33,292 bases of DNA from Gammaproteobacteria bacterium (GCA_022820625.1 JAJEFE010000084.1:1-33292), one strand, 5' to 3'. Counted from the stretch's first letter, positions 24,665 to 33,098 are shown. Numbers and translations: made by a program. Notes: a model not told the origin generated them from the letters alone.

Positions 24665-25183
24665 TCAACCGTCTTGCGGCGGCGCGCGCAACGGCACGCA
24701 CAGGTCGGTAATCAACTGCTCGGGCGCCACCTCCAGCGGCGTGTTGCGGTAAAACTCCAGGCACGCGCGCCCGTCCACCACCTCCGCGCTGCCCGGCAAC
24801 CACTCCTTGAACAACCACCGGTACGCCTCCGCCATGCCCTCGTGCGGACCCCGCAGCCGGCACACGGCGTAGCGTCCGGCGCCCACTTCCTCCAGCCCGA
24901 TCCCCGGGGGCGGCGAGTGGCGGGTGAACAGCTCCACCCCCGCCTTCCAGTACCAGCGCTGCGGTGGCTCCGCCTCCTTGCGGTGGAAAGACAGCGTCAG
25001 CAGCCGTCCGGTCGGCGCGTTCACGCTCTCGGCCCAGTGAAACAGGCGCCTGAAACACGGCGCCACGGCCGACAGGGGACCGACTTCGCGCACGCACGCC
25101 ACATGTATCGCCTGGTACGTCTCGACCCGTACGTCGATGGTCTTCTCCGTACACCGTGCCTGACCGGTGCTGCCCGCGGACAC
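24665..25183 (-). CDS. Lone GyrI-like (AraC effector-binding type) domain protein
   Basis: About 172 residues if started at GTG 25183. The start is uncertain because no good ribosome site is seen and the frame is open further upstream without conserved sequence. The core IDVRVETYQAIHVACVREVG, GVELFTRHSPPPGIGLEEVG, GRYAVCRLRGPHEGMAEAYRWLFKEWLP, RACLEFYRNTP and ITDLCVPLR is the two-repeat GyrI/SbmC small-molecule-binding fold found at the C-terminus of AraC-type regulators and in free-standing proteins. No helix-turn-helix is encoded upstream. It may be a stand-alone ligand-binding or gyrase-inhibitor-like protein, or the surviving half of a decayed regulator. Confidence 0.68.
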   Translation of the reverse strand: MSAGSTGQARCTEKTIDVRVETYQAIHVACVREVGPLSAVAPCFRRLFHWAESVNAPTGRLLTLSFHRKEAEPPQRWYWKAGVELFTRHSPPPGIGLEEVGAGRYAVCRLRGPHEGMAEAYRWLFKEWLPGSAEVVDGRACLEFYRNTPLEVAPEQLITDLCVPLRAPPQDG

Positions 25184-25246
25184 CAGCAAATACTCTGAAT
25201 CGCAATCAACCGGCTTGCAAGCAAAAGTCCAGCGAAGTGATTTCTC

Positions 25247-25476
25247 GTGATCGTCTTCATCGGTCTCCCGCTGCTCGTCGTCTGCACCATCTACTGGTTC
25301 GTCATGGTGATCCTCGCGACCATTCGCGCGGTGGACGACAAGAATCCGGGCTACATGCTGAGCATCTCGTTTCTGAAGCAGGGCGGACGCGCGCTGGCGC
25401 GCCAAAGAGGGCGTCGAGCGTCGAATTCGTGGAGCCCGGCGCCGTTATTGCGGTGCTTCATCCCCGGGGACCATGA
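25247..25476 (+). pseudogene. Possible small membrane-protein gene, frame broken
   Basis: From GTG 25247 the frame gives IVFIGLPLLVVCTIYWFVMV, a strong membrane helix, followed by a basic cytoplasmic part (AVDDKNPGYMLSISFLKQGG) with coding-like codons up to about 25410. Beyond that the frame becomes Arg/Ser-rich and runs antisense into the thiolase gene, while the next frame reads SVEFVEPGAVIAVLHPRGP and stops at 25476. A one-base shift near 25405-25412 would join them. I do not recognise the protein. It may be a real small gene with a frameshift (biological or sequencing) or chance. The rest of 25184-25529 shows nothing else. Confidence 0.3.
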
Positions 25477-25529
25477 ACAGGCGCAGGAAACCATCTTTCC
25501 GCCCCATGCCGAGGAACATTTGCTGCGGA

Positions 25530-26777
25530 CTAGTCCCCGATCCACTCCACCACGGTGCTCACGCCCATCCCGACACCGACGCACAGCGTGGCGAGCCCGT
25601 AGAACGGCCGAGGTTGTTGGGGTGCGCGCCGCTTCATCTCATGCATGAGCGTGACCAGGATTCGGGCGCCGGAGCATCCCGTGGGGTGCCCCAGGGCGAT
25701 AGCGCCGCCGTTGACGTTGGTGATGTCGTGGCGCAGCCCGAGCTTGCGCATGCAGGCCAGGGTCTGGGCCGCGAACGCCTCGTTGATCTCGATCAGGCCG
25801 ATGTCGTCCAGCGTCAGGCCCAATCGGCCGAGCAGTTTCTCGGTGGCTGGGACAGGGCCGTAGCCCATGACGCCGGGGTCGACACCCGCCACCGCGGAAC
25901 CGACCCAGCGCACCAGGGGGCGAAGGCCAAGCTGCGCCGCCCCCTCGCGAGTGGTCAGAAGCAGTGCCGCAGCGCCGTCGTTGATGCCGCTGGAATTGCC
26001 GGCCGTGACCGTTCCGCCCTTCTGAAACGCCGGCCGCAGCTTTGCGAGCCGCTCCATGCTCGTATCCACCTCGTAGCAGCCGTTGACTCGCCGGTAACGT
26101 GGATGTTCGTCGGTTCGCACCATCAACGGGTCGCCGCGCCGTCGCGGAACCTCAACCGGGACAATCTCATCCGTGAACCGGCCGTCGTTGATCGCCGCAA
26201 TGGCGCGCTTCTGACTTTCAAGTGCAAAGGCGTCCTGATCCTCGCGGCTGATCTGCATGTCCTCGGCCAGCGCCTCCGCCGTCTGACCCAGGCTGATGAT
26301 CGGGTAAAGAGCGTCCATTTTCGGATTGTTGTAGCGCCAGCCCACCGTGGTGTCGTACATGACGGGCGGCTTGGTACTCGGGGTCCGTTCGGGTTTCGGC
26401 ACGCTCCAGGGCGCCCTGCTCATGGACTCCACGCCGCTGCCGATACAGATGTCGGCCTCCCCGGCCAGAATGGTCTTGGCGGCCAGGTTGACCGACTCCA
26501 GCGCCGAAGAGCACAACCGGTTGACGGTCACGCCGGGCACCGTGCTGGGGAAACCCGCCAGAAGCGTGGCCATGCGCGCCACGTTGCGGTTGTCCTCCCC
26601 CGCCTGGTTGCTGCAGCCCGCGTAAACGTCGTCGACGGTTGCAGGGTCGATCCCGGTCCTGCGCACCAACGCCCCGTAGGTCACTGCCAGCAAATCGTCC
26701 GGCCGCACGCTGGACAACCCGCCGCCGTAGGCCCCGATCGGCGTGCGAACGCCATCGACGATGACAACTTCCTTCAT
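25530..26777 (-). CDS. Acetyl-CoA C-acyltransferase (thiolase)
   Basis: A 415-residue thiolase that condenses or cleaves acyl-CoA with acetyl-CoA. The catalytic cysteine C89 lies in [10 protein letters not shown], the NEAFAAQ motif is at 332-338, H364 is in [14 protein letters not shown], and the second catalytic cysteine C399 is in LCVGVGMGV. The last block usually reads CxGGGMG; the Val in the third glycine place also occurs in related thiolases. An insertion around 130-160 ([21 protein letters not shown]) fits the beta-ketoadipyl/FadA-like subgroup. ATG 26777 has AAGGGG 9 nt upstream. It stands alone, 167 bp after proC, so biosynthetic and degradative roles cannot be told apart. Confidence 0.93.
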   Translation of the reverse strand: MKEVVIVDGVRTPIGAYGGGLSSVRPDDLLAVTYGALVRRTGIDPATVDDVYAGCSNQAGEDNRNVARMATLLAGFPSTVPGVTVNRLCSSALESVNLAAKTILAGEADICIGSGVESMSRAPWSVPKPERTPSTKPPVMYDTTVGWRYNNPKMDALYPIISLGQTAEALAEDMQISREDQDAFALESQKRAIAAINDGRFTDEIVPVEVPRRRGDPLMVRTDEHPRYRRVNGCYEVDTSMERLAKLRPAFQKGGTVTAGNSSGINDGAAALLLTTREGAAQLGLRPLVRWVGSAVAGVDPGVMGYGPVPATEKLLGRLGLTLDDIGLIEINEAFAAQTLACMRKLGLRHDITNVNGGAIALGHPTGCSGARILVTLMHEMKRRAPQQPRPFYGLATLCVGVGMGVSTVVEWIGD

Positions 26778-26944
26778 TCGAACAATCCCCTTCGGTGAAA
26801 TGCGGCTGCGATCATGGCGCAGGCATCGAAACAAACGGATGGTAGCGCATCACCAATATCGAAAACGCCCCTTTGGCGTGCATGCGCACGGTTACGGGCG
26901 CGTGGACCCGAAATCATCAATTCAATGCAGCACGCTGGCGTGTC

Positions 26945-27754
26945 TCAGGCCAGTTCCCTGCTCCGTCGGGCGGCGGCTTGCACTGCCTCGCTGAGGAGCG
27001 ATTCCAGGGCGCCAGAGTCGCCGATCAGCACCTCGAGCGCGGCCTGCGTGGTCCCGCCGGGACTGGTTACCTGGCGGCGCAGTTCCGCCGGGTCCGTACC
27101 CGACGCCATGGCGTAGGCGCCCGCGCCGGAAACCGTCGCCAATGCCAGCCGCTCGGCCAGATCTCTCTCGAATCCGACCTTCACCGCCGCCGCCGCCAGG
27201 CATTCGATCAGCAGAAACACATAGGCCGGGCCGCTGCCGGAGACGGCGGTGACCGCATCCATCAGGCCGTCGTCCTCAAGCCACACGACCTGCCCCACCG
27301 CAGCCATGAGCGATTCGCAAAGCCGCTGCCGATCCGGGTCCACGATGTCGCTGGCGGCCAGAGCCGTGATTCCCTTGCCGATCGAGGCCGGCGTGTTGGG
27401 CATGCCGCGGACGATGGCCGCACCGGCGCCGAGCAGGCCCTGGTAGAACGCGATGGTCTTGCCCGCGGCAATGGTGAGCAAAACCGTCCGGCCATCGGCC
27501 AGGTCGCGATAGTCCTGCAATGCTCCCTCGACCAAGTGGGGCTTGACGGCCAATACGATCACATCGGGGCGAAACGAATCCGGCCGCCCCGGGGAGGCCT
27601 TGATACCCAGCGATTCGACCGCCTCGCGCGCCCTCCCGTCCGGGTCGACCACGTGAATCGTCTCCGGCGCCCGGCCGTCGGCGAGCCACCCGCGCAGCAG
27701 CGCCTGACCCATGTTGCCGCCGCCCACCAGCAGAATCGCTTCACGGCCGCTCAC
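26945..27754 (-). CDS. proC: Pyrroline-5-carboxylate reductase
   Basis: ProC reduces 1-pyrroline-5-carboxylate to proline with NAD(P)H. The 269-residue product has the Rossmann motif VGGGNMGQALLRG (10-22), LAVKPHLV, RGMPNTPASIGKG, DAVTAVSGSGPAYVFLLIE (the proline-binding signature) and TSPGGTTQAALEVL near the C-terminus, as in all members. It starts at GTG 27754, sharing GTGA with the stop of the upstream symporter gene. This is an unusual partner, since proC more often follows yggS. Coupling suggests that uptake of glutamate or related acids and proline synthesis are co-expressed, which is inference. Confidence 0.97.
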   Translation of the reverse strand: MSGREAILLVGGGNMGQALLRGWLADGRAPETIHVVDPDGRAREAVESLGIKASPGRPDSFRPDVIVLAVKPHLVEGALQDYRDLADGRTVLLTIAAGKTIAFYQGLLGAGAAIVRGMPNTPASIGKGITALAASDIVDPDRQRLCESLMAAVGQVVWLEDDGLMDAVTAVSGSGPAYVFLLIECLAAAAVKVGFERDLAERLALATVSGAGAYAMASGTDPAELRRQVTSPGGTTQAALEVLIGDSGALESLLSEAVQAAARRSRELA

Positions 27755-29052
27755 GATTCCGACTCCGATTCCGGCAGCGCTGTGCCTGCACCGCTTCCGT
27801 AAACACCGGTCACACGCGGACCTTCGGCACCCCTGTTCTCAAGAATCCCTTCGCTGTAGGCCACCACGCACGCCGTGACGCCGTCGCCGGTCACATTCAC
27901 CGCCGTTCTCATCATGTCCAGCAACCGGTCGATCCCGAAAATGAGCGCAATACCTTCCACCGGCACGCCCACCTGGGTCAATACCATGGTCAACGTGATC
28001 AGGCCGGCGGAGGGGACCGCCGCCGTGCCGACGGACGCAAGCGTGGAGAGCAGGATAATCACCAGGAAGTCCGCAAAGACCAGGTCCACCCCGTACACGT
28101 TGGCGATGAACACGGTGGCGATGCCCTGCATGATGGCCGTCCCGTCCATGTTGATGGTCGCACCCAGCGGGACGGTGAACGAGGCAATGGAGTTCGGCAC
28201 GCCCAGGCGTTTCGTCAATGCGTTGAGCGTGACCGGAATCGTCGCGGCCGACGAGGCCGTGCTGAAGGCAAAGGTCATCGGCGCTCGCATTCGCGCCAAG
28301 AACCTGAGCGCATTCAGCCCGAAGGCCCGCAGCACCAGCGAATAGACGACCAGCAGATACGCCAGCAAGGTACCGGCGAGGAGCAGGAAATAGCCCGCCA
28401 GCGGAATGAAGATTTCCCATCCCTGCGTCGCAAACGTTCGGGCCAGCAGCGCGAACAGTCCGATCGGTGCAAGCTGGATGACGAGCATCACCATTTTCAG
28501 GATCACTTCGTTCAGGTCCCTGAAAAACCTGACCACGGACCCTGCCCTCTCGCCGGCCAGATTCGCCGCGAACCCGAACAGCAGCGCGAATACAATGATC
28601 TGGAGCATCTGCCCGTCCGCCATGGCCTGGAACAGATTCTCCGGGAAGATGTTGATGAAGGTGTCCGCCAGGGGAGGCATTTCCCGGGGGGCGACTTCGG
28701 CAAAATCGCCCTCCAGTTCGAAGCCGGCGCCAGGGGATACCACAAGGGCCATCGACAGGCCTACGGAAACGGCCGCGGCCGTGGTCGCCAGGAACAGGCC
28801 CACCGTTTTCGCACCCACCCGCCCGAAGGTCCTGAGATCGCCCATGGCATTGACCCCGCAAACCAGCGAGACAAGAACCAGCGGAACCACCATCAGCCTG
28901 AGCAGCGCGAGAAAGATTCCGCCAACGACGTAGAAGAGACCGTCCACGAGAAACGCGTTCAACGCGGGCAACGCCCCGGCCGAAGCGTTCAGGGCAATGC
29001 CCACCACGATTCCAGCCAACATCGACAGCAGAATTCGCTGCGTAAAGCTCAC
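27751..29052 (-). CDS. Dicarboxylate/amino acid:cation symporter (SLC1/DAACS family)
   Basis: A 433-residue inner-membrane secondary transporter for glutamate, aspartate or C4-dicarboxylates driven by H+ or Na+. It has eight helices and two re-entrant hairpins. The SSAATIPVTLN hairpin (267-277) and the NMDGTA motif (301-306) are intact, and TFINIFPENLF is the conserved loop. D384 or a nearby residue would be the substrate contact, which I have not aligned. GTG 29052 is chosen because AAGGAG lies 5-6 nt upstream; the longer frame is not conserved. The C-terminus is a short unstructured tail. Its stop overlaps proC by four bases. Confidence 0.94.
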   Translation of the reverse strand: MSFTQRILLSMLAGIVVGIALNASAGALPALNAFLVDGLFYVVGGIFLALLRLMVVPLVLVSLVCGVNAMGDLRTFGRVGAKTVGLFLATTAAAVSVGLSMALVVSPGAGFELEGDFAEVAPREMPPLADTFINIFPENLFQAMADGQMLQIIVFALLFGFAANLAGERAGSVVRFFRDLNEVILKMVMLVIQLAPIGLFALLARTFATQGWEIFIPLAGYFLLLAGTLLAYLLVVYSLVLRAFGLNALRFLARMRAPMTFAFSTASSAATIPVTLNALTKRLGVPNSIASFTVPLGATINMDGTAIMQGIATVFIANVYGVDLVFADFLVIILLSTLASVGTAAVPSAGLITLTMVLTQVGVPVEGIALIFGIDRLLDMMRTAVNVTGDGVTACVVAYSEGILENRGAEGPRVTGVYGSGAGTALPESESES

Positions 29053-29242
29053 ACGGTCTCCTTGTGCCCGGGGAATCCCGCAAATCCGCGACACTTCCTG
29101 TCTGTGTTGATGCCGCCCGACTGCGGCAACGCCCGGCGCACCGCTGTAGAATACCGCACAGAAGGACGCCCGGCATTCTTCGGGAGTGTGGGTTGTGCGC
29201 CTTCAGACCACGACTGTTTTCAACTTTTTTGAGGAGAAACCG

Positions 29243-29860
29243 ATGAAGGGCACTCTTGTTCTATCGACGGCGGCGTTGATCCTGCCGGCCCTGGTGGCTG
29301 CCGAACCCATGGAGTATTCGCTGGACATGAACCACTCCCGGGTCTTTTTCGACGTCGACCACCAGGGATATTCCATGATGCGCGGAATGTTTCGGAGCTT
29401 TGACGGCACCCTGATGTACGACGAGGAGGATCCGTCGGCCAGTTCCGTCAGCATCGACATCGACGCTTCCAGCGTCGACATGTACCACGACGGCCTGAAC
29501 AATCACCTGAAGAACGACGACTTCTTCGGCGTGGAGACTCACCCATCATTGATGTTCGAGAGTACGTCAGTCGAAGATCTGGGTGACGGGCAGCTTCGCG
29601 TAAACGGCAATCTGACCATGATCGGCCAGACACATCCGGTCACGCTGGATGCGGTTCTCAATCAGGCCGGAGTATTTCGCGGCGGCCCCAAGATCGGTTT
29701 CAGCGCCACGGGATCGCTGGACCGAACCGCCTACGGCATGAACTTCGGTGCGGGGAACATTGGCACGGACGTCAACTTCAGCATCGAGATCGAAGCCACC
29801 CGTCCCGGCGAGGGCGGCGCCCCGGCCGGCATGGGCATGGGTATGGGTATGGGACAGTAG
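29243..29860 (+). CDS. YceI-family periplasmic lipid-binding protein
   Basis: A 205-residue protein starting at ATG 29243 with GAGGAG 6 nt upstream. A signal peptide spans about residues 1-20 (cleavage near VAAEP). The lipocalin-like YceI barrel follows: YSLDMNHSRVFFDVDHQGY, MMRGMFRSFDGTLMYDEEDP, SSVDMYHDGLNNHLKNDDFF, FESTSVEDL and GNLTMIGQTHPVTLDAVLN. Members bind polyprenoid or other long-chain lipids in the periplasm. The last ten residues are GMGMGMGMGQ, encoded by repeats of ATGGGY, a low-complexity tail beyond the fold. The gene is divergent from the symporter. Confidence 0.93.
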   Translation: MKGTLVLSTAALILPALVAAEPMEYSLDMNHSRVFFDVDHQGYSMMRGMFRSFDGTLMYDEEDPSASSVSIDIDASSVDMYHDGLNNHLKNDDFFGVETHPSLMFESTSVEDLGDGQLRVNGNLTMIGQTHPVTLDAVLNQAGVFRGGPKIGFSATGSLDRTAYGMNFGAGNIGTDVNFSIEIEATRPGEGGAPAGMGMGMGMGQ

Positions 29861-29879
29861 TCAGGCCCCATGACTTGAT

Positions 29880-29919
29880 CGTGACCGCCCAAGCGCCAGA
29901 CGCGTTTTGGGCGGCCACG
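29880..29919. terminator. Hairpin after the YceI gene
   Basis: 29880-29892 pairs with 29907-29919 in a 13-bp stem with one mismatch (CCGCCCAA with TTGGGCGG at its core), and GCG/CGC in the loop can pair too. It starts 20 bp after the YceI stop. No T-run follows, so it is only a possible terminator or transcript-stabilising stem. Confidence 0.4.
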
Positions 29920-29981
29920 GTCTTCCGGTCGCTCGCAGCCTCGAGCGACCCGTGTTCAAGATGATTTCCGGGGGGATTGTC

Positions 29982-30341
29982 ATGCGCTCAGGGTCCGTGA
30001 TTGCAATCGCGTTCTTTCTTTTTCTATCAAATAGTTACGCTCAGGATTCCAACAACGGTCTGGAAGACCGGATTCGCAGCCTGGAGGCTGCGGTGGCGAC
30101 GCTGGATACCCGCCTCGCAACCCGGACTACCGCGGGTACAGGCTCGCTGGATACATCCGTGGCGGGCCTGTCGGTCCAGCGGCGCATTGACGCTTTGGAG
30201 AGACAGGTTGACAACCTGACACGCCAGTTAACCACGCTTCAGCGGCAGGTAGAGCAAGCCGGTCGCGACGCATCCAGCGCCATTCGCGAAGCCGAGGCCG
30301 CCCGGCGGGACGCGCGGGACGCACTGATGCGCGCCCGCTGA
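29982..30341 (+). CDS. Exported coiled-coil protein of unknown function
   Basis: A 119-residue protein. ATG 29982 is chosen because it begins a clean signal peptide (RSGSVIAIAFFLFLSNSYAQ, cut near residue 21) and follows GGGGGG; ATG 29961 is the alternative. The mature part is almost wholly coiled coil in two blocks: GLEDRIRSLEAAVATLDTRL (about 26-45) and, after a Gly/Ser/Thr linker, VQRRIDALERQVDNLTRQL and onward with hydrophobic heptad positions. It ends in alternating Arg/Ala. There is no lipobox cysteine. It resembles the N-terminal trimerisation helices of CpoB/YbgF only in style. A periplasmic oligomer is likely; the partner is unknown. Confidence 0.68.
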   Translation: MRSGSVIAIAFFLFLSNSYAQDSNNGLEDRIRSLEAAVATLDTRLATRTTAGTGSLDTSVAGLSVQRRIDALERQVDNLTRQLTTLQRQVEQAGRDASSAIREAEAARRDARDALMRAR

Positions 30342-30353
30342 GATCCTGCGCAA

Positions 30354-30460
30354 GGATCGCCACGCCATCAGGGTGCAGGGCGGCCTTCCTCCGCCGATCC
30401 GGGGGACCATATCGCTCGGGATCGCAACGCTCCAGGCCATCGGGGCGCACGGCGACCCTC
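30354..30460. repeat. Imperfect direct duplication in an intergenic region
   Basis: GGATCGC(C/A)ACGC at 30354 and at 30419 each lead into a 25-bp unit (30364-30388 and 30436-30460) that matches at 20 of 25 positions. The downstream copy has five extra bases between the two parts. Just before, GATCCT-GCGCA-AGGATC (30342-30358) can form a short hairpin directly after the coiled-coil gene. The 180-bp gap has no other recognisable content. Confidence 0.5.
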
Positions 30461-30521
30461 GTTGCCTGTGTTAGCCTATGCGCCCATCGTCGTGTGAACG
30501 CACAAACAACGGAATGGATCC

Positions 30522-30902
30522 ATGGCAGACAATCCAGGAGATGGCGACATCCGCATGTCGGCGGGCAACCTCTACCGGGAGGAAAGTTATACCGACCGGC
30601 AGGTAGGTAGCCTGCAGATACTCACTCCGGTCAAGAAGGACGGATCCACCGATTTTTCGCGGCAGAAATTGTTCGTGGGCCAGACCCAGATCCTGACGCC
30701 TGCGGGCGCCCTGCCCCTGAGTTTCGAGATCGAGGCCAAGTCGCTGGAAGAGGCGATCGAAAAGTTCGGTGACAGCGCGCAGACTGCGCTCGCGGGGACC
30801 ATGGAGCGCATCGAGGAGATGCGCCGGGAAGCCGCCTCGTCGATCATCGTGCCGGGTAGCGATCCCATGGCAGCCCCGGGCGGGGGGCTCCAGGTCCGCT
30901 GA
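30522..30902 (+). CDS. Conserved-looking protein of unknown function
   Basis: A 126-residue soluble protein without signal peptide or membrane helix. The opening GDIRMSAGNLYREESYTDRQVG and the core KLFVGQTQILTPAGALPLSFEIEA look like a compact beta-rich domain, followed by an amphipathic helix (SLEEAIEKFGDSAQTALAGTMERIEEMRREAAS) and a Gly/Pro-rich tail. Codon use is like its neighbours and coding is convincing, but I do not recognise a named family. It is 54 bp upstream of the parvulin gene in the same direction and may belong to one transcript with it and the HupE gene. Confidence 0.7.
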   Translation: MADNPGDGDIRMSAGNLYREESYTDRQVGSLQILTPVKKDGSTDFSRQKLFVGQTQILTPAGALPLSFEIEAKSLEEAIEKFGDSAQTALAGTMERIEEMRREAASSIIVPGSDPMAAPGGGLQVR

Positions 30903-30956
30903 CGCGTCGCCGCTGCACGGTTGCCAGGGCCAGATTGAGTCTCTGCGGGTGCAACA

Positions 30957-31862
30957 ATGAAAAAATTGCTGAGGGATCCGCTGCTTCACTTCGTGGTACT
31001 GGGCCTCGGCCTGTTCCTGCTCTATCAGCTCACCGGCCAACAGGCCGAGGACGACGAAATCCTCATCGACCGGGATGCCCTGCTGCGGCACCTGCAGTAT
31101 CAGTCCGTGGCCTTCGACCGGGCACAGTTCGAACTGTTCCTCGACGACATGTCCGCGCGCGAAACGGCGGACCTGATCGTGGAAGCCGCCCGGGAGGAAA
31201 TCCTCTATCGGGAAGCGCTGGCCATGGAGCTGGACCGGGACGACTACATCATTCGCAGCCGTCTCGTTCAGAAGCTCAGGTATCTGGCGGAAGGCTTCGC
31301 CAGCGATGCGGCCGGTCTGAGCGAAGAGGACGTTCAAGCGTATTTCGAAGCCAATCGCGACAATTACGAACTCGATCCCTACATAACGCTGACCCACGTG
31401 TTCTTCAATGCAGAGCGCCGCGGATGGGATGAGGCGCGTGCGCTGGCCGAGGCCAAGCTCCTGGAACTGAACGACGGACCCGTGCCGTTCGAAGAGAGTT
31501 CCGCCCATGGCGACCGGTTCCCGTACTTCGTGAACTACATCGAGCGGCCGCCGCAACTCATTGCCAGCCACTTCGGGGGCGCAATGACCGAGGCGCTGTT
31601 TCAGCTCCCGGTCGACGCGACATCGTGGCACGGACCGTACGAGTCCCGGTTCGGAACGCACCTGGTGCTGGTCACCAACCAGCAACCGGAGCGCATGCCG
31701 GACTTCGACGAGGTCAGGGAGCGCGTGGCGGCCGACGCCCAGGCCGCGCGCGACCGGGCACTGACGAACGCGGCCATCGATGAAATCGTGGCGCGCTACA
31801 CCATCGTCATCGGCGCCGATCTGCAGACCGTCGACGAGGGGACCGGGGCCGAGCTGGAATGA
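30957..31862 (+). CDS. Membrane-anchored parvulin-type peptidyl-prolyl isomerase
   Basis: A 301-residue protein with a single N-terminal helix (LLHFVVLGLGLFLLYQL, about 9-25) and a large periplasmic part. The charged helical region DRDALLRHLQYQ through LVQKLRYLAEG is the SurA/PpiD-type chaperone arm. ITLTHVFFNAERRGWDEARALAEA to HLVLVTNQQPERMPDFDEV is the parvulin domain, somewhat divergent (FQLPVDATSWHGPYESRFGTHLV). The MKKLLRDPLLHF opening is recalled from isomerases encoded beside HupE/UreJ permeases. Its stop overlaps the HupE start (ATGA). A role in folding the neighbouring membrane protein or a secreted metal enzyme is inference. Confidence 0.88.
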   Translation: MKKLLRDPLLHFVVLGLGLFLLYQLTGQQAEDDEILIDRDALLRHLQYQSVAFDRAQFELFLDDMSARETADLIVEAAREEILYREALAMELDRDDYIIRSRLVQKLRYLAEGFASDAAGLSEEDVQAYFEANRDNYELDPYITLTHVFFNAERRGWDEARALAEAKLLELNDGPVPFEESSAHGDRFPYFVNYIERPPQLIASHFGGAMTEALFQLPVDATSWHGPYESRFGTHLVLVTNQQPERMPDFDEVRERVAADAQAARDRALTNAAIDEIVARYTIVIGADLQTVDEGTGAELE

Positions 31863-32950
31863 GGCGGCCTGCCCCTCTTGCCGGATTGAGGTGGCCTTCC
31901 GCGCTCGCCAGTTCAACGTGGCCTGCCGCACTTGACGTATTGAGACGGGCGCCGCTCCTGTTGGGCCTTTGGCTCGCCCTCGCCGCCACCGCACTCGGAC
32001 ACGATCTGCGCCCGATCTTCATCGATATCACGCAGACATCGGCAATCGATGCAACCCTGCGTTGGAAGGTCCCGTCAACGGTATCGCGGGCTCAGCTCCC
32101 TGCCATCGCCCTGTCGGAGGCGTGTACACCCGAATCCGAACTTCGCCTCGTATTGCGGGCCGACTCGTACCAGGGCGAGCAATCGTACCAGTGCGCCACG
32201 GCCCTGGCCGGAGCCTCCGTTTCGCTGGACTTTCCCTCGACCAACCCATCGCTGACCACCATCATCCGGGTACTGACCCACGACGGCCTGCTGCTCTCGG
32301 GACTGCTGCCCCCCGACGAAACCGCCTGGGTTATCCCCGAAGCTCCCGGGCGCTGGGAGGTCGCCGCGAACTACACCGAATTGGGCATCGAACACATCGC
32401 CGTCGGCTGGGACCACCTGCTGTTCGTGGCGCTGATGGTCCTGCTGGCCCGCAGCCCCAGGCGCACCCTGATCATGGTCACCGGCTTCACCGTGGCCCAC
32501 TCGCTGACGCTGGCACTGTCCACCCTGGACCTGGTGTCGCTGCCCATCCCGGTAGTAGAGACCGCCATCGCGCTCAGCATCGTATTCCTCGCCGCGGAAA
32601 TCGCCCGCAGCAACCGGCAGACCCTGACGCACCGCTTCCCCTTGCTGGCGACCGGCCTGTTCGGCCTCCTCCACGGCTTCGGGTTCGCCTCGGTCCTGCG
32701 CGAAGTGGGCCTGCCGCCCACCGAACTGCCCACCGCCCTGCTCTTCTTCAACGTGGGCGTGGAAATCGGCCAGATCGTATTCGTGGTGGTCATCTACGCC
32801 GCCGGCCTCGGTTGGCAGGCTGCGATGCGCCGCTCGCGTTTCGGGCGCCGTGGGTTCATGGTTGAGGGGTCGCCCGCCGCCACGGCGACCGCCTACGCGG
32901 TGGGAGCGATCGCCAGCTTCTGGACGATCGAAAGGTTGCTGGCGATCTGA
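31859..32950 (+). CDS. HupE/UreJ family metal permease
   Basis: A 363-residue protein. A signal sequence or first helix ends at ALG-HDL (about 31-47), followed by a soluble domain of about 120 residues (HDLRPIFIDITQTS through WEVAANYTELG). The HupE membrane part begins at LGIEHIAVGWDHLLFVALMVL with H179, D185 and H186. FTVAHSLTLAL (H214) and GLFGLLHGFGFASVLREVGL (H272) are the other conserved histidine motifs. Family members move nickel or cobalt. The fused N-terminal periplasmic domain is typical of the long clade. Overlap with the parvulin gene by four bases indicates coupled translation. Confidence 0.9.
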   Translation: MRRPAPLAGLRWPSALASSTWPAALDVLRRAPLLLGLWLALAATALGHDLRPIFIDITQTSAIDATLRWKVPSTVSRAQLPAIALSEACTPESELRLVLRADSYQGEQSYQCATALAGASVSLDFPSTNPSLTTIIRVLTHDGLLLSGLLPPDETAWVIPEAPGRWEVAANYTELGIEHIAVGWDHLLFVALMVLLARSPRRTLIMVTGFTVAHSLTLALSTLDLVSLPIPVVETAIALSIVFLAAEIARSNRQTLTHRFPLLATGLFGLLHGFGFASVLREVGLPPTELPTALLFFNVGVEIGQIVFVVVIYAAGLGWQAAMRRSRFGRRGFMVEGSPAATATAYAVGAIASFWTIERLLAI

Positions 32951-33020
32951 TCCTAACTCAGAGGGCCCAGAGTCTCCGTCGGGAGCTCCCCACTCGCTCG
33001 CTTTCCGAGGATTCGCGATC

Positions 33021-33098
33021 CCGGCCGACGCGAATGTGGTATCTGAACTGATTCGGTCGGCATATGCCGCGGCAGTATTGGCCTGGATCGACGAAAGC
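33021..33098 (+). pseudogene. Remnant of a PIN-domain (FitB/VapC-like) toxin gene
   Basis: This frame reads ADANVVSELIRSAYAAAVLAWIDES, which matches the start of FitB-like PIN toxins (LDTNVVSEL, then AVLAWID) for about 26 residues. No start codon fits: the expected initial Met-x-x-LD is missing, with PAD instead. Similarity stops after DES, before any of the later acidic residues, and the frame ends at 33194 inside the repeats. It looks like a gene cut by an insertion or deletion. Apart from this and the repeats, 32951-33292 shows nothing recognisable. Confidence 0.45.

Noticed and set aside
25473..26798. Long plus-strand open frame opposite the thiolase
   Set aside because: Antisense shadow; thiolase catalytic motifs are intact on the minus strand.
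27839..29176. Second long minus-strand frame across the symporter
   Set aside because: Shifted frame of the symporter gene; lacks membrane helices and family motifs.
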